DNA of 56,339 bases from an uncultured Lachnospiraceae bacterium (GTDB lineage: Bacteria; Bacillota; Clostridia; Lachnospirales; Lachnospiraceae). The notes under the pieces were generated by a model that saw only the letters and a list, made by a program, of their open reading frames with translations, did no database searches and was not told where the DNA came from. The DNA is taken from the NCBI GenBank assembly GCA_945913255.1, contig CAMEDC010000016.1:1-56339 (forward strand), in the 5' to 3' direction. Position 1 is the stretch's first letter. Every line of letters begins with the position of its first letter. Position numbers and translations under genes: made by a program. This document shows, piece after piece, positions 27,233-34,601 of the stretch.

Positions 27233-28522
27233 ATGAATTTAGCAAGTAGAAGTTATGATGAAAAGAGAGACAATAATCATACAAGAACAACATTCTGGAT
27301 TTTTGCTGAAAGTGCACTGTATTCCTTACAATCGGCTATTTTGTTGCTTGTTGTTACCAATACAGGCGGATTACAGGAAGCCGGTTTATTTACATTGGCA
27401 TATACGTTGACACAAATGCTGGTAACAATCGGGAACTTTGGAATGAGGAACTTTCAGGTATCGGATACAAATGAGGAGTATTCATTTGCTACATACTTTA
27501 CATCCAGAATTTTTTCTGTGTTCGCGATGGTGATGGTTTGCATTTCCTATGCATTATTACAAGGTTATTCGAAGCAAAAATTTTTATTGGTTATTATTTT
27601 GTGCGTATATAGGATGGTTGATGCTGTTGAAGATGTGTTTCATGGCGCTTTTCAAAAAGCGCGGAGACTTGATGTGGCATCTAAGATTGCGTCAACTAAA
27701 ATCATGGTTTCCATGGTAACATTTTCCGTTCTCTATATCTTTTTTCATAATATATTGATAGCATGTATAGGAATGACTATAGTTGCTGCATTTATTTCCT
27801 TTACCCTTAATAGAAAGGTATTATATGCATTCGATAAAGTGGATATTCGAATAGAGACAGAAAATGTGTGGAAACTTTTAGGGGGATGTTTTCCTATTTG
27901 TTTAGGCGATTTTTTCTATAGTTATTTAGTTAATGCACCTAAATATGCCATTGATAGAATAATGACAGAAGAGAGTCAGGCACTTTTTAGTATTCTGTTT
28001 ATGCCGGTTTTTGCAATCAATGTTTTGAGCAGCATTGTTTTGAAACCTATGATTGTAGATTTAAGCATAGCTTGGAATGGAAATGAACGTTCTAAGTTTA
28101 TGAAAACTATTGCATCTTTTCTTGGCTTTTTGATGGGAATAACTCTTATATGTGCTTCGGCAGGAAAATTAGTGGGTACACAGATTTTAGGGGCTATGTA
28201 TGGAATAGATTTACATTCATATGCTAATTTGTTTACTGTTCTAATTATATTTGGTGGAATTGCGGCAATAGATGTCTTTTTGGCGGAAGTATTGACAATT
28301 ATCAGAAAGCAGAAGTATATTTTACTTTCATATATAATCGCAACAATGGCAGACTTCTTATTTATTGACAGGCTTGTTAGAAAACTTGCATTGTGGGGGG
28401 CTGCCGTATCATATGGTATAGCAATGGGTATTGTTACGTTGGTACTTGGAATTATTATTGCAATAGAGTTGAATAAGCATGATAAGATGCATTCCAGAAA
28501 AGGGAAGGAAGAACTTATATGA
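27233..28522 (+). CDS. Wzx-like oligosaccharide flippase (MOP superfamily)
   Basis: A 429-residue polytopic protein with about twelve to fourteen hydrophobic segments, of the size and pattern of O-unit flippases. Near residues 45-80 it reads AGLFTLAYTLTQMLVTIGNF, then GMRNFQVSDTNEEYSF, which is typical of Gram-positive Wzx-type proteins. VEDVFHGAFQKARRLDVASK matches the loop before helix 5. It would flip undecaprenyl-linked repeat units to the outer face. Its stop overlaps the next gene, a ligase/polymerase-like protein (ATGA), giving the classic flippase-polymerase pair. A second export route exists in the ABC transporters at 11163 and 53592. Confidence 0.83.
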   Translation: MNLASRSYDEKRDNNHTRTTFWIFAESALYSLQSAILLLVVTNTGGLQEAGLFTLAYTLTQMLVTIGNFGMRNFQVSDTNEEYSFATYFTSRIFSVFAMVMVCISYALLQGYSKQKFLLVIILCVYRMVDAVEDVFHGAFQKARRLDVASKIASTKIMVSMVTFSVLYIFFHNILIACIGMTIVAAFISFTLNRKVLYAFDKVDIRIETENVWKLLGGCFPICLGDFFYSYLVNAPKYAIDRIMTEESQALFSILFMPVFAINVLSSIVLKPMIVDLSIAWNGNERSKFMKTIASFLGFLMGITLICASAGKLVGTQILGAMYGIDLHSYANLFTVLIIFGGIAAIDVFLAEVLTIIRKQKYILLSYIIATMADFLFIDRLVRKLALWGAAVSYGIAMGIVTLVLGIIIAIELNKHDKMHSRKGKEELI

Positions 28523-30123
28523 AAATCAATAGTAAAAAGAAAGAAAGCATTAATTATAGGGCAGCTTTATATGCTTTGTGCTTTATAGCTCTTTGCTTTA
28601 TCGACTTTCTGCGTAATACACAAACCGGTGATATCTGGAAAGCAGCATCAAATTGCACCGGGCTTGTTTTGGCAGTTATTGTGTTCAGCGGGTATCCGTT
28701 GAAGGTATTTTTGAATTGGTTCTCTTATATATGGACTGCAGTTTGCCTATGTGTGGCAGGTTATGCTGTTGTTTTTGGTGATTACTTTATTTATAAGGAT
28801 ATCTACAAATGGACTTTTGTATTTGCGGTGCTAAATGTTATGTGGCTTGGAGTGTTTGCAGGTTATTTTGCAAAAGCGACATTCACTGAAAAGAAAATAA
28901 AACGGAAGCCCGGATTGATTGGGTGGCTCTGGATTGCCCTTTCGTTCTGCATGACTTTTAATTTGAGTGGCAGATTATGGCCTGCTTGGTTTTTCCTTAT
29001 GTTTGGAGCTTTTTATATTACGGAGTATACGGAAAAGGATTTTACTGATTTGGTAGAAGCAATGGTAACCGGAACCATCATTGCCTTTTTTTTGCTTCAG
29101 ATGTATTGTTACGCATTTAGACCTTATGATGAAATAAGGTATAAGGGAGCGTATCCCAACAGTAATGTGGCAGGAGTTCACTATTTATGGGTATATACCT
29201 GTATTCTGATAAAATTCCATTTTCTGCATAAGAAAAATGCGCATAAAGGATGGAAGCTGTTTTACTTTATAGGTGCTGCGGGAATGTTGGATTTTATGAT
29301 TATGACAATGTGCAGGTCAGCATGGTTGACTTCTGTGGTATTAACCTTTGTTTTTGGCATTTGTGTAGTGATAAAGAACTGGCAGAAAAAGTGGTGGTCA
29401 GCTGTGGGACAAGGTGCTGCATTATTGGCATCAACGATTCTCCTATTTCCTGTAACGTTTGCTACGGTACGTTGGCTTCCGACAATTCATCCGCATCCTA
29501 TCTGGCATGAGGGAGAATATCAGGAATGGAGGATTCATTCCTGGGATCCGGCAGATGCGTGGCAGTATACTGAATTAGATGAATTTCTGGATGAGTTAAT
29601 GGGGCGCCTGGGAGAGACGATAAATATATCTTATCGAAATCCCTTGGTTATAAAGGTACAAGCCGCGGAAGTGTCTGATAGTTCTTATGAAACGGCAGAA
29701 ACGGTAGATAGTAATTTCTTTGGTGGTGCGATGAGTGGGCGTTTTGCGATTTATAAAGCCTATATAGAAGATATGACTTTATTTGGACACCCGGAAACAG
29801 ATGGGCATTATCGGCTGGGAGATGATGAAAATGGATATGTTTCATGGCATGCACAGAATTTGTGGATTCAGATTGCGTATTCTTACGGAATTCCTGCAGG
29901 GATTTTATTACTTGTTTTAACAATGGCTTTGTTATGGTTTCATGGAAAGCAATTTCTTGGAAATCCGGATAATGTATATGCCATCATACCGCTGATGATA
30001 TGTATTATGTTTTTTACGTTTGGATTGACGGAGATTAACTGGAATGTGGGACAGTATCCTCTGTTTTTAATGTTTTTTGTGCAGCATCCGCAGTTTTGGA
30101 AGAAAGAGATAAGAAAGAATTGA
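28519..30123 (+). CDS. O-antigen ligase/polymerase-like membrane protein
   Basis: A 534-residue membrane protein with about eleven hydrophobic segments and one large outer loop (about residues 315-440). It resembles the O-antigen ligase/Wzy (Wzy_C) superfamily. CRSAWLTSVVLTFVFG near residues 266-281 matches the conserved R region, and the motif SWHAQNLWIQIAYSYGIPAG near 441-460, after the large loop, corresponds to the family's conserved H-N-x-x-L-Q segment. It is coupled to the flippase gene by an ATGA overlap, so it is probably the polymerase or ligase for the region B polymer. The large loop is longer than usual. It marks the end of the AT-rich module; base composition changes in the next gene. 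Confidence 0.72.
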   Translation: MKINSKKKESINYRAALYALCFIALCFIDFLRNTQTGDIWKAASNCTGLVLAVIVFSGYPLKVFLNWFSYIWTAVCLCVAGYAVVFGDYFIYKDIYKWTFVFAVLNVMWLGVFAGYFAKATFTEKKIKRKPGLIGWLWIALSFCMTFNLSGRLWPAWFFLMFGAFYITEYTEKDFTDLVEAMVTGTIIAFFLLQMYCYAFRPYDEIRYKGAYPNSNVAGVHYLWVYTCILIKFHFLHKKNAHKGWKLFYFIGAAGMLDFMIMTMCRSAWLTSVVLTFVFGICVVIKNWQKKWWSAVGQGAALLASTILLFPVTFATVRWLPTIHPHPIWHEGEYQEWRIHSWDPADAWQYTELDEFLDELMGRLGETINISYRNPLVIKVQAAEVSDSSYETAETVDSNFFGGAMSGRFAIYKAYIEDMTLFGHPETDGHYRLGDDENGYVSWHAQNLWIQIAYSYGIPAGILLLVLTMALLWFHGKQFLGNPDNVYAIIPLMICIMFFTFGLTEINWNVGQYPLFLMFFVQHPQFWKKEIRKN

Positions 30124-30179
30124 TAATCGGCGAAGACTGGCTGGCAAATGCTGAATTTAAGAAAGAATTAAAAAAGAAT

Positions 30180-30201
30180 AAATGGCTGAAATTTGCCATT
30201 T
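30180..30201. repeat. Inverted repeat before the pseB promoter
   Basis: AAATGGC at 30180-30186 and GCCATTT at 30195-30201 form a perfect 7-base inverted repeat with an 8-base spacer. It lies immediately before the TATAAT at 30206-30211, so it could be an operator. It has no T-run, which argues against a terminator. Confidence 0.35.
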
Positions 30202-30205
30202 GCAG

Positions 30206-30211
30206 TATAAT
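30206..30211 (+). promoter_or_regulatory. Candidate -10 box upstream of pseB
   Basis: A perfect TATAAT lies about 50 bases before the pseB ATG. The region 17 bases upstream (TGGCTG at 30183-30188) is a poor -35, so an activator could be needed, or the inverted repeat covering it may be bound by a regulator. A GTGAGG ribosome binding site precedes ATG 30262. Confidence 0.4.
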
Positions 30212-30261
30212 ATGTTAACATATAAGGCGGTACAAGGAATCCGCGAAAGTGAGGTTTTTCT

Positions 30262-31257
30262 ATGTTAAACGATAGATCGATTTTAGTGACCGGTGGTACG
30301 GGCAGTTTTGGAAAGGCATTTACCAAGTATGTTTTGGAGCATTACAACCCGAAAAAGATTATCATTTATTCCCGTGATGAATTTAAACAGTTTATCATGC
30401 AAAATGAGTTTAAGGAATATAAGGACAAGCTGAGATTCTTCATTGGTGATGTGCGTGATAAGGAGAGGCTGACAAGAGCTTTCGAGGGTGTTGACTATGT
30501 GATTCATGCGGCAGCTTTGAAACAGGTGCCTGCCTGCGAGTACAATCCGGCGGAGGCGATTAAGACTAATATTAACGGTGCCCAGAATGTGATTGACGCG
30601 GCTTTGGATACCGGAGTAAAGAAGGTAGTTGCTTTGTCTACGGATAAGGCGGTCAATCCGGTAAACCTGTACGGTGGTACAAAGCTGGTTTCTGATAAGC
30701 TGTTTATTGCTGCCAATGCCTATGCCGGGAGCAAGGATATTTGTTTCTCCATCGTGCGTTATGGCAATGTGGCGGGAAGCCGTGGCTCTGTGATTCCGTT
30801 CTTCCACAATATTATCAAAAACGGCGGAACAGAATTGCCGATTACGGATTACCGCATGACCCGTTTCTGGATTAGCCTGCAGCAGGGTGTTGAACTGGTG
30901 ATTAAGGCACTGGAGGAAGCAAAGGGCGGAGAAACATTTATTTCCAAGATTCCTTCTTTCAAAATTACGGATTTGGCGGAAGCAATGATGCCCGGCTGTA
31001 AGATGCCGGAGGTTGGCATTCGTGAGGGTGAGAAGCTGCATGAAATTATGGTGACGGTAGAGGATTCCATGACTACCTATGAGTATGATAAGCACTTTAT
31101 TGTGTATCCTCAGATGGTCTGGAGTGAGAGTAAGAGAGTGCAGCCAACCGGAAAGAAAGTTCCGGAGGGATTTTCCTACAGTTCCGGCAACAATACGGAA
31201 TGGCTTACAGTGGAAGAGATTCGTGAACTGTTGAAGACCGTTGATTTGGAGAAATAA
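30262..31257 (+). CDS. pseB: UDP-GlcNAc 4,6-dehydratase (inverting)
   Basis: A 331-residue short-chain dehydrogenase of the PseB/FlaA1 type. It converts UDP-GlcNAc to UDP-2-acetamido-2,6-dideoxy-L-arabino-hexos-4-ulose, the first step of pseudaminic acid synthesis. The NAD(P)-binding motif is VTGGTGSFGKAFTKYVLE. FIGDVRDKERLTRAFEGVDY and HAAALKQVPACEYNP follow, and LSTDKAVNPVNLYGGTK near residues 125-141 holds the T-D-K and Y-x-x-x-K catalytic groups. IPSFKITDLAEAM near 232-244 is typical of PseB. Its 3' end lies ten bases from pseC. GC content is visibly higher than in the preceding genes. Confidence 0.93.
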   Translation: MLNDRSILVTGGTGSFGKAFTKYVLEHYNPKKIIIYSRDEFKQFIMQNEFKEYKDKLRFFIGDVRDKERLTRAFEGVDYVIHAAALKQVPACEYNPAEAIKTNINGAQNVIDAALDTGVKKVVALSTDKAVNPVNLYGGTKLVSDKLFIAANAYAGSKDICFSIVRYGNVAGSRGSVIPFFHNIIKNGGTELPITDYRMTRFWISLQQGVELVIKALEEAKGGETFISKIPSFKITDLAEAMMPGCKMPEVGIREGEKLHEIMVTVEDSMTTYEYDKHFIVYPQMVWSESKRVQPTGKKVPEGFSYSSGNNTEWLTVEEIRELLKTVDLEK

Positions 31258-31267
31258 GGGGTATGCT

Positions 31268-32461
31268 ATGGAAAAACCGGCAATTTTAGGTGGTGTGCCT
31301 GTGAGGAAAACGCCAATTTCATATGGCAGGCAGTATATTGATGAAGAAGATATTCAAGCAGTGGTAGAAACCCTGCGGGGCGATTATCTTACCGGTGGTC
31401 CGGAGATTACGGCATTGGAAAAGAAGCTTTGCGAGATCACGAAGGCCAAATATGCAGTGGTGGTTGCAAATGGTACCGCTGCATTACATCTGGCGGCTTT
31501 GGCAGCAGGATTTGGAGAGGGGGATGAGGTGATCGTCAGCTCCATTACCTTTGCGGCATCTTCCAACTGTGTGCTGTATTGTGGCGCAAAACCGGTGTTT
31601 GCGGATATTAAGCCGGATACCTATAATATAGACCCGGAGTCCGTAAAAAAGCTGATTACACCCAGGACAAAGGGAATTGTAGCGGTGGATTTCACCGGAC
31701 AGGCAGTAGAGCATGACGCTCTTTGGAAGATTTGCAAAGAACATAACCTGATTTTCATCGAAGATGCAGCTCATGCAATCGGTACAAAGTATAAGGGGCA
31801 GCCGGTAGGAAGTATTGCGGACATGACCTGCTTCAGTTTTCACCCCGTGAAGACGGTTACCGGCGGCGAAGGCGGAGCCATCACTACCAATGATGAGCAG
31901 CTTTATCATAAGCTGATGCGCCTGCGTACACATGGAATAACCAGAAACCAGAGTGAAATGGTACATCCCACGGATGCCCGCTGGTATAACGAGCAGGTGG
32001 AGCTTGGATATAATTACCGCATGACGGACTTTCAGGCTGCGTTGTTGCTGAGTCAGTTAAAGAAGCTGGATATGTTTTCTGCCAGAAGAAAAGAGATTGT
32101 GGAAAAATACAATGCAGTGTTTGCGGATATGCCGGAAATCTTTGTACAGAAAGAAATTCCGGAATCCGATACAACAAGACATCTCTATATCCTTCGGCTG
32201 AATCCGGACAAATTGACTTGTGACCGCAGGCAGTTCTTTGATGCGCTTTATGCGGAGAATATCTGCTGCCAGGTACACTATCTGCCGGTGTATTGGCATT
32301 CTTATTATGAGAAACTCGGATATGAAAAGGGCCTTTGCCCCAATGCAGAAAAGTATTATGAAGAGGTCATGAGTATTCCGCTTTACTATTCTCTCACGGA
32401 TAAGGATGTGGAAGATGTAATTCATGCGGTGAAGAAGCTGGTGGAGTACTATAGGAAATAA
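31268..32461 (+). CDS. pseC: UDP-4-amino-4,6-dideoxy-N-acetyl-beta-L-altrosamine transaminase
   Basis: A 397-residue PLP aminotransferase that aminates the PseB product at C4, step two of pseudaminic acid synthesis. MEKPAILGGVPVRKTPISYG is followed by EEDIQAVVETLRGDYLTGGP, the characteristic PseC opening. IFIEDAAHAIGTKYKGQPVG near residues 165-184 holds the PLP aspartate, and SFHPVKTVTGGEGGAI near 192-207 holds the lysine. ATG 31268, after AAGGGG, is preferred over the frame's first start at 31241, which overlaps pseB. The remaining genes (pseH, pseG, pseI, pseF) do not follow. Instead there is a terminator-like hairpin and an insertion sequence. Confidence 0.92.
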   Translation: MEKPAILGGVPVRKTPISYGRQYIDEEDIQAVVETLRGDYLTGGPEITALEKKLCEITKAKYAVVVANGTAALHLAALAAGFGEGDEVIVSSITFAASSNCVLYCGAKPVFADIKPDTYNIDPESVKKLITPRTKGIVAVDFTGQAVEHDALWKICKEHNLIFIEDAAHAIGTKYKGQPVGSIADMTCFSFHPVKTVTGGEGGAITTNDEQLYHKLMRLRTHGITRNQSEMVHPTDARWYNEQVELGYNYRMTDFQAALLLSQLKKLDMFSARRKEIVEKYNAVFADMPEIFVQKEIPESDTTRHLYILRLNPDKLTCDRRQFFDALYAENICCQVHYLPVYWHSYYEKLGYEKGLCPNAEKYYEEVMSIPLYYSLTDKDVEDVIHAVKKLVEYYRK

Positions 32462-32478
32462 TAAGCATTTATCAAACT

Positions 32479-32506
32479 TTGGGTTCAATCGTAGTATTGA
32501 ACCCAA
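32479..32506 (+). terminator. Terminator-like hairpin after pseC
   Basis: TTGGGTTCAAT at 32479-32489 and ATTGAACCCAA at 32496-32506 form a perfect 11-bp stem with a 6-base loop. The tail (TTGTTG) is not a pure T-run, so termination strength is uncertain, but position 18 bases after the pseC stop supports the role. Confidence 0.55.
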
Positions 32507-32757
32507 TTGTTGTAATGAAAGCATATTGATATTGCCTATTATAGTCTTGAAATAACTGTAATCTTGAAATAATCGTAGTTTGTGATGAGGGCATGTAGAA
32601 TGACTCAAAAAATGGAAATACGGTCCATTTGAAAGATTTTTTGTACGTGACCAGTATATTTCAAACAAATGGGTGGTATAAAGGTAATAATTTAGATGAA
32701 TATACTGGTGATTTATTCTCAAAAGCATTTCTGGCACGTATTTTTCTGGTTGGATAA
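32507..32757. other. Intergenic stretch with a long-loop dyad
   Basis: No gene is supported here. CCAGTATATT at 32651-32660 is repeated as its exact reverse complement at 32699-32708, with a 38-base loop. A similar dyad lies on the other side of the insertion sequence (34128-34184). A minus-strand open frame at 32057-32797 runs through this stretch but mostly shadows pseC. Confidence 0.4.
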
Positions 32758-32784
32758 AGTGCAGAATGCCTTGGTAGAGGCATT
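32758..32784 (+). repeat. Left copy of the 27-bp direct repeat (target duplication)
   Basis: These 27 bases, beginning AGTGCAGAATG and ending GAGGCATT, recur exactly at 34066-34092, immediately outside the other end of the insertion sequence. Inside the repeat, AATGCCT and AGGCATT form a 7-bp stem around a TGGTAG loop. Confidence 0.85.
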
Positions 32785-32878
32785 GTATATTAGTCAATGA
32801 TGTGACACCAACTTTTTAAAAATAAAAGAGTTGATGTGCTATTATGAATTTTAATCAGTGAACAGGTACTGTTACACC

Positions 32879-33013
32879 TAATTCTTATTCCGCTTAGTTA
32901 CCTCTTATCTGCAAGGCTTTGCCCTGTCAAGGTTGCAAAGCACCCTTATCAGGGCAAGACCTTGACAGGTCAAAGCCTTGCAGAAATTTATTAAACAAGC
33001 GGAATAAGAATTA
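32879..33013. repeat. 135-bp palindromic element nested in the insertion sequence
   Basis: The outer arms TAATTCTTATTCCGCTT (32879-32895) and AAGCGGAATAAGAATTA (32997-33013) are perfect 17-bp inverted repeats ending in TA. Inside, 32909-32933 and 32959-32983 form a second inverted repeat of 25 positions with a single mismatch. The right edge coincides exactly with the transposase stop codon. Removing the element with one TA copy would leave CAG followed by TAG, still a stop. This looks like a miniature inverted-repeat element that duplicated TA, though an intrinsic part of the insertion sequence acting as terminator cannot be excluded. Confidence 0.6.
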
Positions 33014-33958
33014 CTGTGTCTCGAGTTCGAGACGTTTCTCTAAAGGTGTTTTCCACCCTAATACCTGCATGGGTATGTTGTTTGAACGATTCAGGTATCG
33101 TTTCATTTGAACCAGTAAATCATTGTAATTGTAGAAGGACATATGGTTGTAGAAGCGTTCCTGGTCGTTACGATGGCTGCGTTCAACCTTTCCATTGTGA
33201 CGGGGTGTTCTGGGACGGATTCTTTTGTGTATGATTCCGAGCCTGTTGCAGGCAATGTCAAAAGGATGCGTTCTGTCCGTTTTCCTTATGTGGGTGAATT
33301 CCGCCCCATTATCAGCCTGCAGAATTTGAGGCTGATAGCCAAAGTAAGTAATCGCCCGTTTGAGAAAATCTACCGTTGAATAACTGCTTTGTTCCATATA
33401 CGGATAAATAAATCTTTCTCTGGAAGCCTCATCAATGACTGTATACTGGAAGAACTTCTGAGGAACGGTTCCGGAATAACAGGCGGCAGGGACATATTTC
33501 ACATCCATCTGCCATTTGATGCCAAGAGTAGCTGGAGTATCGTAAGGCTGTGGCTTATGCCGCTTCTTGGTGGAAGGAGCATAACTGGAGTAGCCCAGTC
33601 GGCGATAAATGCGGTACAGTGAGCCGGGATGGCGGGAATAGCCTTTATTGGTGCGAAGTTTGCCATAGAGTTCACAAACAGAGATATTAGGATTACGCCT
33701 GTGATAATCCTGGATCCATTTCAATTCTTCGTCCGTGTGAGCGTTTGGATGTCTGGAATGAGGACGATGGGATTTATCAATCAGGGAATCTCTGGTTCCA
33801 TCGAACTTCTTATTCCATCTCAAAAGAGAGGATTTTGAGATATGGTAACGCCGACAGACGAAGGAGACGCCAACTCCGGTACGGTAAAGTTTGACAGCAA
33901 AAAATTTTGTATTAAGTTCATGTGGCAAATATCGTTGTGAGTATGCTATAGTATTCAT
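33011..33958 (-). CDS. DDE transposase (rve-type, IS481/IS3-like)
   Basis: A 315-residue transposase. An N-terminal helix-turn-helix lies at about residues 31-50 (VSFVCRRYHISKSSLLRWNK). The RNase-H-like catalytic domain has D152 in WQMDVKYV, D216 in LQADNGAEF and E259 in HNGKVERSHR, so the DDE triad is complete. The C-terminus PMQVLGWKTPLEKRLELETQ is the usual family ending. The gene appears intact and potentially active. Its stop codon TAA is contributed by the edge of the nested palindromic element. The ATG at 33958 has only a weak AAGGA about ten bases upstream, and translation may be limiting, as is common for transposases. Confidence 0.9.
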   Translation of the reverse strand: MNTIAYSQRYLPHELNTKFFAVKLYRTGVGVSFVCRRYHISKSSLLRWNKKFDGTRDSLIDKSHRPHSRHPNAHTDEELKWIQDYHRRNPNISVCELYGKLRTNKGYSRHPGSLYRIYRRLGYSSYAPSTKKRHKPQPYDTPATLGIKWQMDVKYVPAACYSGTVPQKFFQYTVIDEASRERFIYPYMEQSSYSTVDFLKRAITYFGYQPQILQADNGAEFTHIRKTDRTHPFDIACNRLGIIHKRIRPRTPRHNGKVERSHRNDQERFYNHMSFYNYNDLLVQMKRYLNRSNNIPMQVLGWKTPLEKRLELETQ

Positions 33959-34065
33959 GACGGTTGATAATCCTTTTCAATAGAATTTTGGTTTGGCGAT
34001 TAAAATTCTATAGGACTCAACCGTTTTTGTATAGTGGTAAGGTGTCACATCAATTGTAACCCTAC

Positions 34066-34092
34066 AGTGCAGAATGCCTTGGTAGAGGCATT
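34066..34092 (+). repeat. Right copy of the 27-bp direct repeat (target duplication)
   Basis: Identical over 27 bases to 32758-32784. It follows directly after the right inverted repeat of the insertion sequence, so the two copies are best explained as the duplicated target. Confidence 0.85.
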
Positions 34093-34248
34093 TCATACTG
34101 CCCAAATTTAATATTTGCGAAGAGTGACCAGCATTTTTGGAAATAATTCATTCTTTTTGAGAAGGAAAATTGAAAAAATGCTGGTGGTGAATGGAAAAAC
34201 AAAATCTGACCAGTATTTTTGAAAAATTATTAATATGTATGATGGATA
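34093..34248. other. Intergenic stretch with dyads, no gene seen
   Basis: No coding region is supported. CCAGCATTTTT (34128-34138) and AAAAATGCTGG (34174-34184) form a perfect 11-bp dyad with a 35-base loop. A third related motif, TGACCAGTATTTTT, begins at 34207. Similar motifs occur at 32649-32660 and, reversed, at 32699-32709. Confidence 0.4.
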
Positions 34249-34293
34249 AAAAAGAGAACCTGCTGTTTGGAACATAACAGGTTCTCTTTTTTT
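34249..34293. terminator. Bidirectional rho-independent terminator
   Basis: AAAAGAGAACCTG and CAGGTTCTCTTTT form a stem of about 13 bp around a short loop, with a T-run on the plus strand and an A-run before the stem that becomes a T-run on the minus strand. It ends the minus-strand secreted-protein gene at 34311 and would also stop transcription from the insertion-sequence side. Confidence 0.8.
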
Positions 34294-34310
34294 GACGTTG
34301 TTAACAGGAC

Positions 34311-34568
34311 TTATCCGGGATAATCACAAACATAAATCCAGTCGCCAATCCAGTCACCGTTGGAGTAATTGTAGAGGCGCTTATACAGCTTGCCGTCTTC
34401 AATTTTGTAGACATATTCGATTCGGTCTTGTCTGGGCTGAATTGTTCCTTCGGAAGCGGTAGCTGCCTGTGCGGGCATGGATGCTGCCGGGCAGATGAAG
34501 GTTGTCAGTGTAAGGCATGCAGTTCCGGCAAGCAGAGCCATTTTTTGAATTAAATTTTTGTGTTTCAT
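34311..34568 (-). CDS. Small secreted protein of unknown function
   Basis: An 85-residue pre-protein. Residues 1-35 form a signal peptide: KHKNLIQK basic end, hydrophobic core MALLAGTACLTLTTF, and a likely AQA|A cleavage site after residue 35. The mature part of about 50 residues is tyrosine- and tryptophan-rich (IEYVYKIEDGKLYKRLYNYS, then GDWIGDWIYV) and ends CDYPG, with a single cysteine. The frame opens at 34631, but ATG 34568, with GGAGG at ideal spacing, is the true start. It has its own strong promoter and terminator, so it is a separate unit beside the M56/BlaI pair. I recognise similar small proteins from Lachnospiraceae only as uncharacterised; it may be a substrate or ligand for the neighbouring sensor. 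Confidence 0.75.
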   Translation of the reverse strand: MKHKNLIQKMALLAGTACLTLTTFICPAASMPAQAATASEGTIQPRQDRIEYVYKIEDGKLYKRLYNYSNGDWIGDWIYVCDYPG

Positions 34569-34601
34569 TGAAATCCTCCTTTGTTGAGATTCTTTATTAA
34601 G

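Larger units (their letters stand above)
32785..34065 (-). mobile_element. Insertion sequence with DDE transposase, 1281 bp
   Basis: The element is bounded on both sides by the exact 27-bp direct repeat. Its ends are imperfect inverted repeats of 25 bases: left 32785-32809 and right 34041-34065 agree at 17 of 25 positions when one is reversed, including GTA at the outer edge and a perfect TGATGTGACACC at the inner edge. It carries one transposase on the minus strand (33011-33958). The transposase resembles rve-type IS481/IS3-like enzymes, but a 27-bp duplication is far longer than usual for IS481. From memory, duplications of about this length are reported for IS1202-type elements. A second, 135-bp palindromic element is nested in it at 32879-33013. 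Confidence 0.8.

Noticed and set aside
30283..31095. Antisense open frame of 270 codons opposite pseB
   Set aside because: pseB is clearly conserved on the plus strand; the antisense product shows no family features and no ribosome binding site.
32057..32797. Minus-strand frame of 246 codons over the 3' end of pseC and the spacer
   Set aside because: The first part mirrors pseC and the rest crosses a hairpin terminator and the edge of the insertion sequence; no motif or start signal is seen.
32757..32810. Reading the insertion as an ordinary IS481 element with a short 5-bp duplication (TCAAT at 32794 and 34050)
   Set aside because: The short repeats would require unequal ends of the element, while the 27-bp repeats fit ends with symmetrical inverted repeats on both sides exactly.
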